DNA of 64,000 nt from Actinomycetota bacterium (GCA_030645495.1 JAUSLV010000016.1:62001-126000), one strand, 5' to 3'. Shown: positions 1 to 9,190, counted from the stretch's first letter. Program-made: numbers and translations. Notes: a model not told the origin generated them from the sequence alone.

Positions 1-35
1 GCTCGGGAAGCGACCGGCAGGCGTGCACCACCTGC

Positions 36-79
36 TCGAGCGTGAACCCTGCGGGGGGTCGAGGAGGGTTCACGCTCGA
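36..79. terminator. Hairpin, probable terminator
   Basis: Perfect 15-bp arms, TCGAGCGTGAACCCT at 36-50 and its reverse complement at 65-79, enclose a 14-nt G-rich loop. It lies 11 nt past the stop of the minus-strand MaoC gene and could also end a plus-strand gene entering from the left. There is no clear U-tract, so intrinsic termination is inferred from position and stem strength only. Confidence 0.55.
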
Positions 80-90
80 ACCCGGTGAGC

Positions 91-1404
91 TCACTTCTTG
101 CGCTTGGCGGCGGTGAGTTCGGTGTGGCGGGCGAACATCGTGGCCGCCTGACGCTCGAGCTCGACGGGCACATTCGGGTACAGCGGCAGGCCGATCTCCT
201 TCGACGGCAGCGCCACCGTGGCGGTGCCGTAGGCGGTCTCGGTGTCGCGCTGGTTCACCATGTGCAGTTCGAGATCGACGAGCTTGCGGCCGTCTTCGTC
301 GCGCTTGCCCACCACCTTGCCGGTGAGGAACTGGGTGTCGCCCTGGTAGTTGAACTTACGGATCGAGTCCTCCAGCGCCACGATGCACGCGTCGTCGCCG
401 GCCCAGTCGGAGACGTGGTGGTAGAACCAACACTGGCGTTGCACGCCGTAGTCGTAGGCCATCGGGTTGCCGATCGCCTTGGCCCACTCGCTGTCCCAGT
501 GCAGGCGCTGCGCGACGTCGTGCACACCTTGGGCGTTCTTCACGTAGAACGGCGCGATGCGCTTGCGGTTCTTGTAGCCGACGCGTGACGAGCGCAGCCC
601 GTAGGGCACGAAGCCGTAGCCGCCGGCGTGGAACGCGATCATCTCGGTGACCGTGAGGGGTCCCTTCACCATCGGCTGCAATTCGTCGCCGACGTTCACG
701 TCCTCCCAGTAGCGCTGCTCGGCGCCACGGGGCGACTCGGCTGCGTAGATCGCATCGATCTTCTCGTAGTCGGCGTCGGTGTACGTGGCCGGGGTGATCT
801 CTGCGTACTTGCCCTTCGAACGCGACTCCTTGCGCTCGGTGAGCACGCGCAGGATGCGGTAGACACCCAACACCTCGCCGAACTGGTTGATGGCAACATC
901 GCGGCTGACCTGGATCACGGAACGGCCGGCGAACTCGCTCTTCTTCGTATCGATCGATTCTTCGCCGCGGAAGCTGTAGATGCGATCGTTCGGGCGCAGC
1001 GGCCGGTACCACTCCCACGTGCCGCCGGAGACGAACACGTGAACGCCGCGGAACATGCCCTTCGTCTGTGCCGCGATCTCGGCGGGGATCGGGTCGCCGA
1101 GCATCGGGGTTTTGATGTGGCCCATCTGCGTGCCGTGGCCGATCTGCGTGCCCCAGCGGGTGGCTGGGCCGTATTCCTCCTCGGTGTACAGCGGGTTGTC
1201 GTCGCCCACACCGAGTGCCCAGTTGCGCAGCGCGTCGGGGGTGGCCACCGAGTGCAGCTCGCGCTGCTTGCTGGCCGTGTCGTGGCCGAGCAGGAGGTGC
1301 GCTTTCGCGATGTCCTCATCGGTGAGTTGGTGCTCGAGCGCCTTCTGGAACTCCTTCTCCAGGTTCTCGTCGACCTTGAATGCGTCGTGGGTTTCTCCGG
1401 CCAT
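91..1404 (-). CDS. MaoC-like double-hotdog acyl-CoA hydratase/dehydratase
   Basis: The 437-aa protein looks like two hotdog folds in tandem. The N-terminal half (about residues 30-200) carries GVGDDNPLY at 66-74, as in FAS1/MaoC N-type dehydratases. The C-terminal half (about 230-430) carries LHWD at 301-304, in the place of the MaoC hydratase motif. The likely role is cytoplasmic hydration of a 2-enoyl-CoA in fatty-acid or steroid-like catabolism. The start is set at the ATG of MAGETHDAF because GAGGAG lies just upstream; the longer open frame has low-complexity Ser/Thr/Arg sequence before it. It is followed by a strong hairpin and sits in a catabolic cluster with acyl-CoA dehydrogenase and CoA-transferase genes. 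The exact substrate is unknown. Confidence 0.8.
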   Translation of the reverse strand: MAGETHDAFKVDENLEKEFQKALEHQLTDEDIAKAHLLLGHDTASKQRELHSVATPDALRNWALGVGDDNPLYTEEEYGPATRWGTQIGHGTQMGHIKTPMLGDPIPAEIAAQTKGMFRGVHVFVSGGTWEWYRPLRPNDRIYSFRGEESIDTKKSEFAGRSVIQVSRDVAINQFGEVLGVYRILRVLTERKESRSKGKYAEITPATYTDADYEKIDAIYAAESPRGAEQRYWEDVNVGDELQPMVKGPLTVTEMIAFHAGGYGFVPYGLRSSRVGYKNRKRIAPFYVKNAQGVHDVAQRLHWDSEWAKAIGNPMAYDYGVQRQCWFYHHVSDWAGDDACIVALEDSIRKFNYQGDTQFLTGKVVGKRDEDGRKLVDLELHMVNQRDTETAYGTATVALPSKEIGLPLYPNVPVELERQAATMFARHTELTAAKRKK

Positions 1405-1465
1405 GTCGTGGCTCCTCGTGTACGTGGTTCGTGGGGTTGGTGAATCGGTGGGGACGCGGGCGCAG

Positions 1466-1918
1466 CTACTGGAGCTTGGCGTTGTCCCAGTTGAGGATCT
1501 TGCCGGTGGGCGTGAACCGCACCACACCGCCCATCGTGCGACGGTAGTGCTCGGCGGTCTTAGTGGGCATGTCGTCGCTGGCGGTGCGGAAGCCGGCGTA
1601 CTTGCGTGCGGTCTCCTCGCGATAGCGCTGCGCCAGGTCGGGGTCGATGTCGACGATCTCGGCGACTCCCGACAGGTGCACCGCCTTGAGTTCGGTCCAC
1701 TTCTTGCCCGACTCGACGAGGAACGACGCTCGCGGGTCGTTGCGGATGCGGTCGAGCTTCTTGCCGCGGGTGCGGCAGTAGATCGTGCGATCGAGGCACA
1801 CGAACCACAGGGGCAGCGCGACGGGCGAGCCGTCGCGGCGCAGGGTGGTCATGACGCCCGAGTGCGAGTCGGCGACGAACGACCAGATCTCGTCCTCGGT
1901 CATGCGGGGGCTGGGCAT
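1466..1918 (-). CDS. PPOX/FDOR split-barrel flavin or F420-binding protein
   Basis: The 150-aa protein has the pyridoxamine-5-phosphate-oxidase-like split barrel: SGVMTTLRRDGSPVALPLWF near residues 20-39, a basic strand GKKLDRIRNDPRASFLVE, then HLSGVAEIVD. Such proteins bind FMN or coenzyme F420 and reduce small substrates. Actinobacterial paralogs with this arrangement are often F420-dependent, but the cofactor cannot be decided here. The start ATG gives MPSPRM; an internal ATG five codons later is also possible. It lies 17 nt downstream of the acyl-CoA dehydrogenase and probably shares its transcript, which suggests an auxiliary redox role in the same pathway. Confidence 0.75.
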   Translation of the reverse strand: MPSPRMTEDEIWSFVADSHSGVMTTLRRDGSPVALPLWFVCLDRTIYCRTRGKKLDRIRNDPRASFLVESGKKWTELKAVHLSGVAEIVDIDPDLAQRYREETARKYAGFRTASDDMPTKTAEHYRRTMGGVVRFTPTGKILNWDNAKLQ

Positions 1919-1935
1919 GTGGTCTCGCTGTTCGT

Positions 1936-3183
1936 TCAGGAGCGGCGAAGCTCGCGGAAGGGGATGACGTTGTCGTCGGAGGGTTCGCGAGGCAGCCCGA
2001 GGGCCTGCTCGCCGATGATGTTGCGTTGGATCTCGTTGGTGCCACCGCCGAGCGATGGCACCGGGCTGGCCAGCGCCGCGCGCTGGATGCGGCCGCCCTC
2101 GAACGTGGTGTCGCCCATCAACATCCCCTCGGCGCCGAGCATCGACATCGAGAGGTCGCGCGATTCGTGCGCGAGGAGCGCGATCTTCAGCTTGAGGGTG
2201 GACACCTCGGGCCCGGGCCGACCGGTCTTCGCGTTGTCGCGCCCACGCTGGCCGGTCCACGAGTACACCTGGCTGTTGGCGTGGTACCGCATCAGCCGGT
2301 CGCGTAGCGCCGGGTCGTCGCCGTGGCCGAGTGCGCGAGCCATCTTGAACAGCGTGCGCGAGCTGAGCAGCATCTCGGTGCGCAACGTGGGGTCGTTGGC
2401 CTCCTGCTTGGCCCGCTTCACCAGCTCGCCGACCGGCAGTTGGAGGTTGCCCGCCTTGCTGCCCGCTCCGACGCTGATCGTGTTGGCCGCGCGACCCGAG
2501 CCGGCGCCGGCGCGTTCGAACGCCAGCGTCGTGCGGGCCACGTTCCACCCCTCACCAATGGCACCGATCACGTTGGCCACCGGCACACGTGCGTCGGTGA
2601 AGAACACCTCGCAGAACTCGGCGATGCCGTTCATCTGCACCAGCGGTCGCACTTCCACGCCCGGCTGGTTCATGTCGATCATCAGGTAGGTGATGCCCTT
2701 GTGCTTGGGCACGTCGACGTCGGTGCGAGCCAGCAGCATGCCCCAGTCGGCCATGTCGGCGAACGAGTTCCACACCTTCTGGCCGTTGATCACGAACTCG
2801 TCACCGTCGCGCACGGCGCTGGTGGCCAAGCTGGCCAGGTCGGAGCCGGCACCGGGTTCGGAGAACAACTGCGCCCACGCCTCCTGGCCATAGGCCATCG
2901 GCGCGACGAACCGCTGCTGTTGCTCGGCGGTGCCGTGGGCGAGCACGGTGGGGCCGCCCATGCCCGGGCCGTTGCCCACCGGCGGGCCGATCACGCCTGC
3001 CGCGGCGAGTGCGGAACTGATCTGGCGTGCCTGGCCGGGCGAGGCGTTCAGGCCACCCAACCCGACGGGCCAGCTGGGGAACGCGTAGCCCGCGTCGGCG
3101 AGCCGCTGCCACCACTGCGCCAAGGTGAGGTCGCCGTGCCAGTTCTCTGCTGCCCATTCGGCAACCGCCTGCGCTGTGTCCAT
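1936..3183 (-). CDS. Acyl-CoA dehydrogenase family protein
   Basis: The 415-aa length fits the family. Visible signatures are LFSEPGAGSDLASLA around residues 106-120 (the FAD/substrate loop) and GGGTNEIQRNIIGEQALG near the C terminus. The predicted reaction is FAD-dependent alpha,beta-dehydrogenation of an acyl-CoA, passing electrons to ETF. The start ATG has GAGG about 11 nt upstream. It heads a minus-strand unit followed by the split-barrel protein and MaoC hydratase, which gives a dehydrogenase-then-hydratase order typical of beta-oxidation. A TATACT element lies in the divergent spacer before the HAD-like gene. Chain or ring specificity cannot be read. Confidence 0.85.
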   Translation of the reverse strand: MDTAQAVAEWAAENWHGDLTLAQWWQRLADAGYAFPSWPVGLGGLNASPGQARQISSALAAAGVIGPPVGNGPGMGGPTVLAHGTAEQQQRFVAPMAYGQEAWAQLFSEPGAGSDLASLATSAVRDGDEFVINGQKVWNSFADMADWGMLLARTDVDVPKHKGITYLMIDMNQPGVEVRPLVQMNGIAEFCEVFFTDARVPVANVIGAIGEGWNVARTTLAFERAGAGSGRAANTISVGAGSKAGNLQLPVGELVKRAKQEANDPTLRTEMLLSSRTLFKMARALGHGDDPALRDRLMRYHANSQVYSWTGQRGRDNAKTGRPGPEVSTLKLKIALLAHESRDLSMSMLGAEGMLMGDTTFEGGRIQRAALASPVPSLGGGTNEIQRNIIGEQALGLPREPSDDNVIPFRELRRS

Positions 3184-3221
3184 GCTTCGTATCCTCTGCT
3201 CGCGTTCACCGGCGGGCCACG

Positions 3222-3250
3222 GCTTGCCCCCAGCGCGAGTTCAGTATACT
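3222..3250 (+). promoter_or_regulatory. Possible promoter giving a leaderless HAD mRNA
   Basis: TATACT at 3245-3250 ends nine bases before the ATG at 3259, so initiation would fall at or next to the start codon. A GCTTGC sequence lies 17 nt upstream. No Shine-Dalgarno sequence precedes the ATG, which suits a leaderless transcript. On the other strand AAAGTATACT could serve the acyl-CoA dehydrogenase. This is inference from sequence only. Confidence 0.35.
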
Positions 3251-3258
3251 TTATTGGG

Positions 3259-3744
3259 ATGTCCTCGAAAAGTCCAGATCGCACGCGCGGTTGGTCGGGT
3301 GCGGCCGACGCGGTCTGGGCGTTCGATGTCGACGGCACGCTGATCGGCTCGATCCGCAGCGACGTGTTGCGTCCGGGTGCGTGCGAGTTGTTGGCGACGC
3401 TCGTGCGCAGCGGTGCCAGCTGTGTGCTGTGGAGCGCCGGCGGCGCGGACTACGCCCGCCGCATGGCCGCCCGGCACGGCATCGAGCACCACTTCGTCGC
3501 GTTCTACGAGAAGGACCGGCGTGATGCCGACGGGAAGTACCGGGTCGACCACTTCGCCGCGCACCACCAGCCGCACGTGTTCGTGGACGACTCGCCGATC
3601 GACCTCCGCGACGACGTGCACACGATCGCAGTGCCGCAGTTCATCGGCGGCAACCTCGCGGATGCGGGGCTGTCGAGCTTGCTGCGATCGTTGCAGCACG
3701 CCATGATCACCACCACCCCCACCGGAGAGGCACACGATGGCTGA
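3259..3744 (+). CDS. HAD-superfamily hydrolase-like protein
   Basis: The 161-aa protein shows the HAD motifs: FDVDGT at residues 22-27 (nucleophile D23, acid D25), VLWSAGG with S59 as motif II, and VFVDDSP with D110/D111 as motif IV. It is short, with little room for a cap domain, so a small phosphatase of the polynucleotide-kinase-phosphatase or NIF type is plausible. The start was chosen at the ATG right after the AT-rich spacer; the longer open frame reads antisense through the dehydrogenase. Its end overlaps the following alpha/beta hydrolase start by eight bases, so the two are probably translated from one message. Substrate unknown. Confidence 0.7.
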   Translation: MSSKSPDRTRGWSGAADAVWAFDVDGTLIGSIRSDVLRPGACELLATLVRSGASCVLWSAGGADYARRMAARHGIEHHFVAFYEKDRRDADGKYRVDHFAAHHQPHVFVDDSPIDLRDDVHTIAVPQFIGGNLADAGLSSLLRSLQHAMITTTPTGEAHDG

Positions 3745-4654
3745 GCGCATCGAGTACGACGAGTTCGCGTACTTCCACGAGAACGCACGCGAGTACGGCA
3801 TCCCGTACGCGGCGGCGCCGCTGGTGCGCCGCGACTCCATGGAGGTCGCCCCCGGACGCCGAGTGAGCTTCCTGGTCTGGGGCGAGGGCGATCCCGAGTA
3901 CGTGTTCCTGCACGGCGGTGGGCAGAACGCGCACACCTGGGACACTGTGGCACTGGCGCTCGGCCGACCGTTGCTGGCCATCGACCTGCCGGGGCACGGC
4001 CACTCCGATGATGTCGCCCACCCGGGGCACTTGTCGCCGCAGGACAACGCCGCCGACGTGGCCCACGTGGTGCGTCGCTTCGCGCCGAACGCGAAGGTGG
4101 TCGTGGGCATGTCGCTGGGTGGCCTCACCACGATCGCCCTCGGGGCGCACGCGCCAGAGCTCGTGCGCCGCGCGGTGCTGGTGGACGTCACGCCCGGCGT
4201 GAACGCCGAGAAGTCGCAGGCGATCTCCAACTTCGTGCGCGGCCCCGCCACGTTCGCCAGCTTCGAGGAACTGCTCGCACGCACGATCGAGCACAACGCG
4301 ACGCGCACCGTCGAGTCGCTGCGCCGCGGCATCCTGCACAACGCCATGCAGCTGGAGGACGGCAGTTGGATGTGGCGCTATCGCCGCTTCGCCGGCGGCG
4401 GGACCGTCGGCGGCGCCACCACCGAGCACCCGAACTGGGGCCCGCTGTGGGACCTGCTGGGTGCCGCCAGCGCGCCGGTGCTGCTGGTGCGCGGCATGCG
4501 TGTGCAATCGGTGGTCGACGACGCCGACGTGACCGAACTGATGCGTCGCCGGCCCGACGCGGTGGTGATCGAGGTCGCCGAGGCGGGGCACAGCGTGCAG
4601 GGCGACACACCCGTCGAGCTGGCGGAGATGATCCGCGACTTCGCCGCCCGGTAG
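3737..4654 (+). CDS. Alpha/beta hydrolase
   Basis: The 305-aa cytoplasmic protein has the oxyanion-hole motif HGGG at 59-62 and the nucleophile elbow GMSLGG with Ser126. A likely catalytic His is in EAGHSVQGD near the C terminus, with candidate acids in VVDDADV. This fits esterases, C-C hydrolases or haloalkane dehalogenase relatives. The gene overlaps the HAD-like gene by eight bases and converges on the SDR gene 20 nt downstream. Its location inside a catabolic cluster suggests hydrolysis of an ester, lactone or ring-cleavage product, but no specific substrate motif is visible. Confidence 0.8.
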   Translation: MAERIEYDEFAYFHENAREYGIPYAAAPLVRRDSMEVAPGRRVSFLVWGEGDPEYVFLHGGGQNAHTWDTVALALGRPLLAIDLPGHGHSDDVAHPGHLSPQDNAADVAHVVRRFAPNAKVVVGMSLGGLTTIALGAHAPELVRRAVLVDVTPGVNAEKSQAISNFVRGPATFASFEELLARTIEHNATRTVESLRRGILHNAMQLEDGSWMWRYRRFAGGGTVGGATTEHPNWGPLWDLLGAASAPVLLVRGMRVQSVVDDADVTELMRRRPDAVVIEVAEAGHSVQGDTPVELAEMIRDFAAR

Positions 4655-4673
4655 GGCGGCAGGGCCGTACCGG

Positions 4674-5483
4674 TCAGACCTTGGTGGCGCCCATGTCGAC
4701 CGGGATCTGCGCGCCGGTCATGAACCGCGAGGCATCGGAAGCCAGGAACAGCACGACCTCGGAGATGTCGCGCGGTGCGGCCGAACCCAGCTGCGGCATG
4801 ATCGAGCCGAAGCTGTTGAGGAACTCGGGGTAGGCCGCCAACACCGGCACCAGCTCGGCATCCTCGGCCATCGGGGTCTGCACGCCCCACGGGTGCACCG
4901 AGTTCACGCGGATCTCGTGCGGGCCCAACTCGATCGCCGCGGTCTTGGTGAGGCCGACGACGCCATGCTTGGCCGCGCTGTAGTGCGCCTGCCCCGGCAG
5001 CGACTTGATACCCGCCACCGAGGAGATGGTGATCATCGAGCCGCCTGTGCCCTGCGCGATCATCGTCGGCGCTGTCGCGCGCAACGTGCGCCACACGCCG
5101 GTGAGGTTGATGTCGATCATTGCCTGCCAGCGCTCTTCCGACATCTCCCAGAAGCGGCCCCACGAGGAGATGCCGGCGTTGGCGACGACGATGTCGAGCC
5201 GCCCGAGCGCCGCGACGCCGTCGGCAACCGCGCCGTCGAGCGCACTCTGGTCGCGCACGTCGCCGACGCGGGCGACGATCTTGCGGCCCAACGCTTCCAC
5301 CTGGCGGGCGGTCTCTTGCATGTCCTCCGGCGTGGCGGTGACGTAGCCGACGGCGGCCGGCGGCGCGCAGATGTCGAGGGCGATGATGTCGGCGCCCTCC
5401 TCGGCGAAACGGACCGCATGGCTGCGGCCCTGGGCACGCGCCGCGCCGGTGATGAACGCGACCTTGCCGTCGAGAAGTCCCAT
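4674..5483 (-). CDS. SDR oxidoreductase, mycofactocin-coupled type
   Basis: The 269-aa protein has an insert-bearing glycine-rich loop TGAARAQGRSHAVRFAEEG followed by ADIIALDIC. This is the form typical of mycofactocin-coupled SDRs, which hold NAD tightly and pass hydride to the peptide redox cofactor. NAGIS, catalytic Ser in ISSVAG and YSAAK complete the fold. The likely job is oxidation of an alcohol in a mycofactocin-dependent step. The start ATG is 33 nt downstream of the CoA-transferase stop, so the two may be cotranscribed. The mycofactocin biosynthesis genes are not in this window, so cofactor use is inferred from the family. Confidence 0.82.
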   Translation of the reverse strand: MGLLDGKVAFITGAARAQGRSHAVRFAEEGADIIALDICAPPAAVGYVTATPEDMQETARQVEALGRKIVARVGDVRDQSALDGAVADGVAALGRLDIVVANAGISSWGRFWEMSEERWQAMIDINLTGVWRTLRATAPTMIAQGTGGSMITISSVAGIKSLPGQAHYSAAKHGVVGLTKTAAIELGPHEIRVNSVHPWGVQTPMAEDAELVPVLAAYPEFLNSFGSIMPQLGSAAPRDISEVVLFLASDASRFMTGAQIPVDMGATKV

Positions 5484-5515
5484 GGTGTGCTCCGGATCGT
5501 GATGCCCGACGGAGG

Positions 5516-7921
5516 TCAGGCCGGGGGTGTGATGATCTTGTTCGCTTCGAGCGCGTCGATGGCGGCGTCGTCGTAGCCGAGCTCGGTGAGGATCGCGCGG
5601 TTGTGCTGACCGCGGGCTGATGGCAGCCCGACCCGACTGGGCGTTTCGGAGAACGCGATCGGCGGGGCCGCGCGCACCATCTCGCCGAACATCGGGTGCT
5701 GGAACGTGACCGTCAGCCCGGCTTCGCGCAACGCCGGCTCGAAGCTGGTGACCATCGGCTGACCGCGCAGGTCGGCCTCCACGCAGCCGACGCGCGCCGC
5801 GCTGAGGGTGGCCTCCCACTCCTTCGCGTTGCGGGTGGCGAACGCCGCGCCGAGCGCAGCGATGAGCGCATCGTCGTTGGCGGCGCGAGCAGTGGCCGAA
5901 GCGAACCGGGAGTCGGTGGCCAGCCTCGGGTCGACCACCGCGGCGAGGCGGGCGAACTCGCCATCCGTGCGCACGACCAGGCACACCCAGGTGCCGTCGG
6001 CAGCCTGGTACACGCGCTCGAGCGCACTGGTGCCGAAGTACTCGTCGTCGCACAGCGCGGCCGGTGGCTTGCCCGCGTACGAGCAGAAGTCGTCGGAGTA
6101 GGCCCAGGCGTTACCGGCGATCATCGAGGTGCGCACGAACTGGCCCTTGCCGGTTCGCTGCTGTTGGTAGATCGCCAGGCCGAGCGCCGCCACCACGGCG
6201 AGCGCCGCGTTCGAGTCGCCGTCCACCACTTGGCCGAGGCGGGGCAGTACCACTGCCTGCATCTCGATGACGCTCATGTCGGCGTTCTGCTCGGGCGCCG
6301 ACCAGTATCCCACTTGGCGACCGAAACTGCCGGCCGCGGCCTGTGCCGCTTGGGCGTAGAGCGCGCGATGGGCGTAGGGGCCGTCGGTGCCGTAGCCACC
6401 GGCGTGCACGTACACCAGCCGCGGGTTGATCGCGCGGAGTTCCTCGTAGCCGAGGCCCCACTTGTCGGCCACACCGCTGCGGAAGCCGGTGAGGAACACG
6501 TCGGCCGTGGCGATGATGTCTTGCGCGATCTTGCGACCTTCGGGGGTACGCAGATCGACGGACACGCTCTCCTTGCCGGCAGTGGTCTTGTTGGAGGCCA
6601 CCTCGGGGCCGAACGACGAGCGGTGCGGATCGCCGTTGCCGTCCTCCAGCTTGATCACCCGGGCACCCATCGAGGCGGCCATCGCCACGCCGTAGGGCAT
6701 CGCGTAGAAGTACCCGAACTCGACGATCGTGATGCCGGCGAAGGGGTGCGCGGGGGCTTGCTGGCCGCCGGCGGGGAAGGCGTGCGGATGGAAGCCGCCG
6801 TCGTTGGCACCCAGCGCGGGCGCCGAGCGGGTGGGGTGCTGCGGGGTGTCGGCGAAGTGGCACACAGGGCCCACCTCGCGAACAGGGCCGAGCACCGGAT
6901 CGTTGATCGTGATCACGTCGCCGTTGTGCACGAACTGCGGGTGGTCGAGGCCTTCTTCGCTGGTGACGGCCACCTCGAACGCGATGTCGGGCGAGGCCAA
7001 GAACTTCGGCAGCCAGTAGTCGAGATCCTGCTCGCGGATCGCCTCGAGCAGCATCGTCTCCCACTCTTGTGCATCGTCGGCGTTGTCGAACATCGGCAGT
7101 CGTGCGAACCGCGGATCGTCGAGCGCGTGCAACACCCCGGCCACCTCGCACAGCGCCTTGCCCTGGTGCGGCAGCAGCGTGGACGTTTGCAGGAAGCGGC
7201 CGTCCTTGGTGACGAGGAGCACGCCGTAGCGAGTGGCGGCCATCGAGGCGCGCATGTCGCTGTTGGCCGCGCCGCCCTTCTTCGCGGCCAACTGCACGAT
7301 CGTGCTGACGAAGTAGTCGAGCGGGTCGACACCCGCCAGCAGCGTGGCATCGAGCGCCTGCCCGCGACCGGTGAGGTCGCGCACGCGCAGCGCGCCCATG
7401 ACGCCGGCGACCGATTGCATTGCGGCACCGAAGCTGCCCCACGGCACCGGGTAGAGCAACGCGCCGTCGCGGTGACCGAAGCCACCGCGGGCCCACACGC
7501 CGGCGCGGGCAGCGACCAACGAGTCGTAACCCTTCAGGCCGGCCAGCGGGCCGGTTTTGCCGAAGCCGGTGATCGAGAGATGCACGAGCGCAGGGTTGAT
7601 CGCCCGCAGTGCGTCGGCATCGATGCCCCAGCGGGTGGAGGTGCCTGGTGCGAACGCCTCGATCACCACGTCGGCCGCGGCGGCGAGTTCTTTCACCTTG
7701 GCCTGGCCCTCGGCGGTGCGCAGGTCGGCGACCAGGCTCTCCTTGCCGCGGTTCCACACCAGAAAGCCGCTGGGGTTGGCCGTGCGCAGGCGGTCGCCCT
7801 CGGCCGGCTCGATCTTGAGGACACGAGCCCCACCATCGGCCAGCACCATCCCGGTCATCGAGGCAGCAATGCTGCCGGAACCGAGTTCGAGCACGTTGAG
7901 TCCCGCACAGATGTCTGCCAT
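5516..7921 (-). CDS. Fused tandem CaiB/BaiF (family III) CoA-transferase
   Basis: At 801 aa this is about twice the usual length and reads as two family III CoA-transferase domains (about 1-390 and 394-801). Family III enzymes move CoA between carboxylic acids through an Asp-bound anhydride. The first half has GRGQALDATLLAG with D191 at the expected nucleophile place. The second half has GKGQFVRTSMIAG with Arg597 there, so it probably does not catalyse. Both halves keep the N-terminal L-G/F-G and KxE/KLE strands. A TATAAT-type element lies upstream at 7966-7971. The likely role is activation of a catabolic acid to its CoA ester. Confidence 0.85.
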   Translation of the reverse strand: MADICAGLNVLELGSGSIAASMTGMVLADGGARVLKIEPAEGDRLRTANPSGFLVWNRGKESLVADLRTAEGQAKVKELAAAADVVIEAFAPGTSTRWGIDADALRAINPALVHLSITGFGKTGPLAGLKGYDSLVAARAGVWARGGFGHRDGALLYPVPWGSFGAAMQSVAGVMGALRVRDLTGRGQALDATLLAGVDPLDYFVSTIVQLAAKKGGAANSDMRASMAATRYGVLLVTKDGRFLQTSTLLPHQGKALCEVAGVLHALDDPRFARLPMFDNADDAQEWETMLLEAIREQDLDYWLPKFLASPDIAFEVAVTSEEGLDHPQFVHNGDVITINDPVLGPVREVGPVCHFADTPQHPTRSAPALGANDGGFHPHAFPAGGQQAPAHPFAGITIVEFGYFYAMPYGVAMAASMGARVIKLEDGNGDPHRSSFGPEVASNKTTAGKESVSVDLRTPEGRKIAQDIIATADVFLTGFRSGVADKWGLGYEELRAINPRLVYVHAGGYGTDGPYAHRALYAQAAQAAAGSFGRQVGYWSAPEQNADMSVIEMQAVVLPRLGQVVDGDSNAALAVVAALGLAIYQQQRTGKGQFVRTSMIAGNAWAYSDDFCSYAGKPPAALCDDEYFGTSALERVYQAADGTWVCLVVRTDGEFARLAAVVDPRLATDSRFASATARAANDDALIAALGAAFATRNAKEWEATLSAARVGCVEADLRGQPMVTSFEPALREAGLTVTFQHPMFGEMVRAAPPIAFSETPSRVGLPSARGQHNRAILTELGYDDAAIDALEANKIITPPA

Positions 7922-7965
7922 CAGTGTCCCCCTGGAGTCGCAGCCGTCGTTGAATCAGCTGACGG

Positions 7966-7994
7966 ATTATACTTGATCTTGCCACACGCGTGAC
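7966..7994 (-). promoter_or_regulatory. Promoter element upstream of the CoA-transferase
   Basis: Read on the minus strand, AAGTATAATCCGTCAG contains a perfect TATAAT -10 about 45 nt before the ATG. The -35 region (GTCACG) is weak. The same 10 to 16 bases recur at 11599-11615 before the second amidohydrolase, also about 45 nt from its ATG. Confidence 0.5.
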
Positions 7995-8026
7995 CGCGGT
8001 CACCATAGGCCAGCCGCGGCGGGGTC

Positions 8027-9190
8027 TCAGTCGCGCACGAGCGTGAGGCCCTGGGCGTTGAAGAAGAACCCGCCGAGGGTGAGCAGTGCGGTACGCGCGC
8101 CGGCCACTTGCCGCGCGCCGGCCAGCCCTTGTAGCTGGTGAACGGCCTCGCGGATGTAGCCGGAACCCTGCGTGCCCCCTTCGGAGAGAGCGCCACCGTG
8201 CGAGTTCAGCGGCACGCGACCGTTGATCATGATGCGCGAGTGCTCGGCGTCCCAGTTGGACTCGATGAACGCGCCGGCCTCGCCCGGGCCGCACCACCCG
8301 GCGTTCTCCAGCCAGTTCAGCGTGATCGGCGTGAACCCGTCGTAGGCGTAGTAGAGGTCGCAATCGTCGGTCCAGAAGTCGCTCTTGGCCTTCAGGTTGT
8401 TCACCACGACGTGGTGGCCGTGGTGGCGCAGGCTGGGCGTCTGGTCCTCTTCGTTCTTGTCGATCATGCCCAGGGTGACGCCGTTCACCAGCACCGGCGG
8501 CAGCGCCAGATCGCGGGCCCGCTCGGTGGTGGTGATGATGAACGCGTCGGCGCCGTCGACCGGCACGTCCATGTCGAGCAGGCACAGCGGCCAGCGGATC
8601 ATGCGCGCCGCGAGGTAGTCGTCCATCGTCATCGGCGTGCGCATCGCTGCGGCGGGATTGTGCACGGCGTTCGAGCGGCCGTTGATCGCGATGCGACCGA
8701 ACGTTTCCTTCGGCACGCCGAACTCGTACATGTAGCGCGCCGCCCAGGCGGTGTAGCCCACCACGCCGCCGACGGTGTCGGGGCCGGGCCCAACCATCGA
8801 AGGGCCGAGGCCACGGAACGGATCCTTCAGCGCCGAGGCGGTGTTCCAGGGCAGGCGGTACGACGCGTGGTACACCAGCACGGTGTCGCACTGGCCGCTG
8901 TGCACTGCCGCGACGGCCGCGGCCATGTGGTTGCCCACCGGGATCGGCGGGTTGGCGAAGTAGGTGACCTCGGGGATGCCGAGCATCGCCTGCACCTCGG
9001 CGGCGCTGGGGTTGGTGCCGATGATGCCGTCGATGTCGCCGGCCTGCAGGCCGCAGGCACGGATCACGGCGGTGCACGCCTCGGCCGCGTACGAGGCCTG
9101 GCTGCGCGGGGTGTTCTTCGACGAGAAGCCGGTGGTGGCAGCGCCGGCGAAGGCCACCTGGTTCTTGGCGGGGTTGCGAGTGCTGATCAT
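8027..9190 (-). CDS. SCP-x/Ltp2-like thiolase-fold protein, probable aldolase
   Basis: The 387-aa thiolase-superfamily protein ends each half with the expected strands. It keeps YDGFT (Y283) and NSHGGALSEGG (H331), typical of lipid-transfer-protein thiolases. Where thiolases carry the nucleophilic Cys, this protein reads PPIPVGNHMA, with no Cys. Ltp2-type members that lack it work with a DUF35 partner as retro-aldolases in steroid side-chain cleavage. The next gene upstream encodes such a DUF35 protein and overlaps this start by four bases (ATGA), which supports a complex. Start chosen at MISTRN; the longer frame is low-complexity. Confidence 0.8.
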   Translation of the reverse strand: MISTRNPAKNQVAFAGAATTGFSSKNTPRSQASYAAEACTAVIRACGLQAGDIDGIIGTNPSAAEVQAMLGIPEVTYFANPPIPVGNHMAAAVAAVHSGQCDTVLVYHASYRLPWNTASALKDPFRGLGPSMVGPGPDTVGGVVGYTAWAARYMYEFGVPKETFGRIAINGRSNAVHNPAAAMRTPMTMDDYLAARMIRWPLCLLDMDVPVDGADAFIITTTERARDLALPPVLVNGVTLGMIDKNEEDQTPSLRHHGHHVVVNNLKAKSDFWTDDCDLYYAYDGFTPITLNWLENAGWCGPGEAGAFIESNWDAEHSRIMINGRVPLNSHGGALSEGGTQGSGYIREAVHQLQGLAGARQVAGARTALLTLGGFFFNAQGLTLVRD

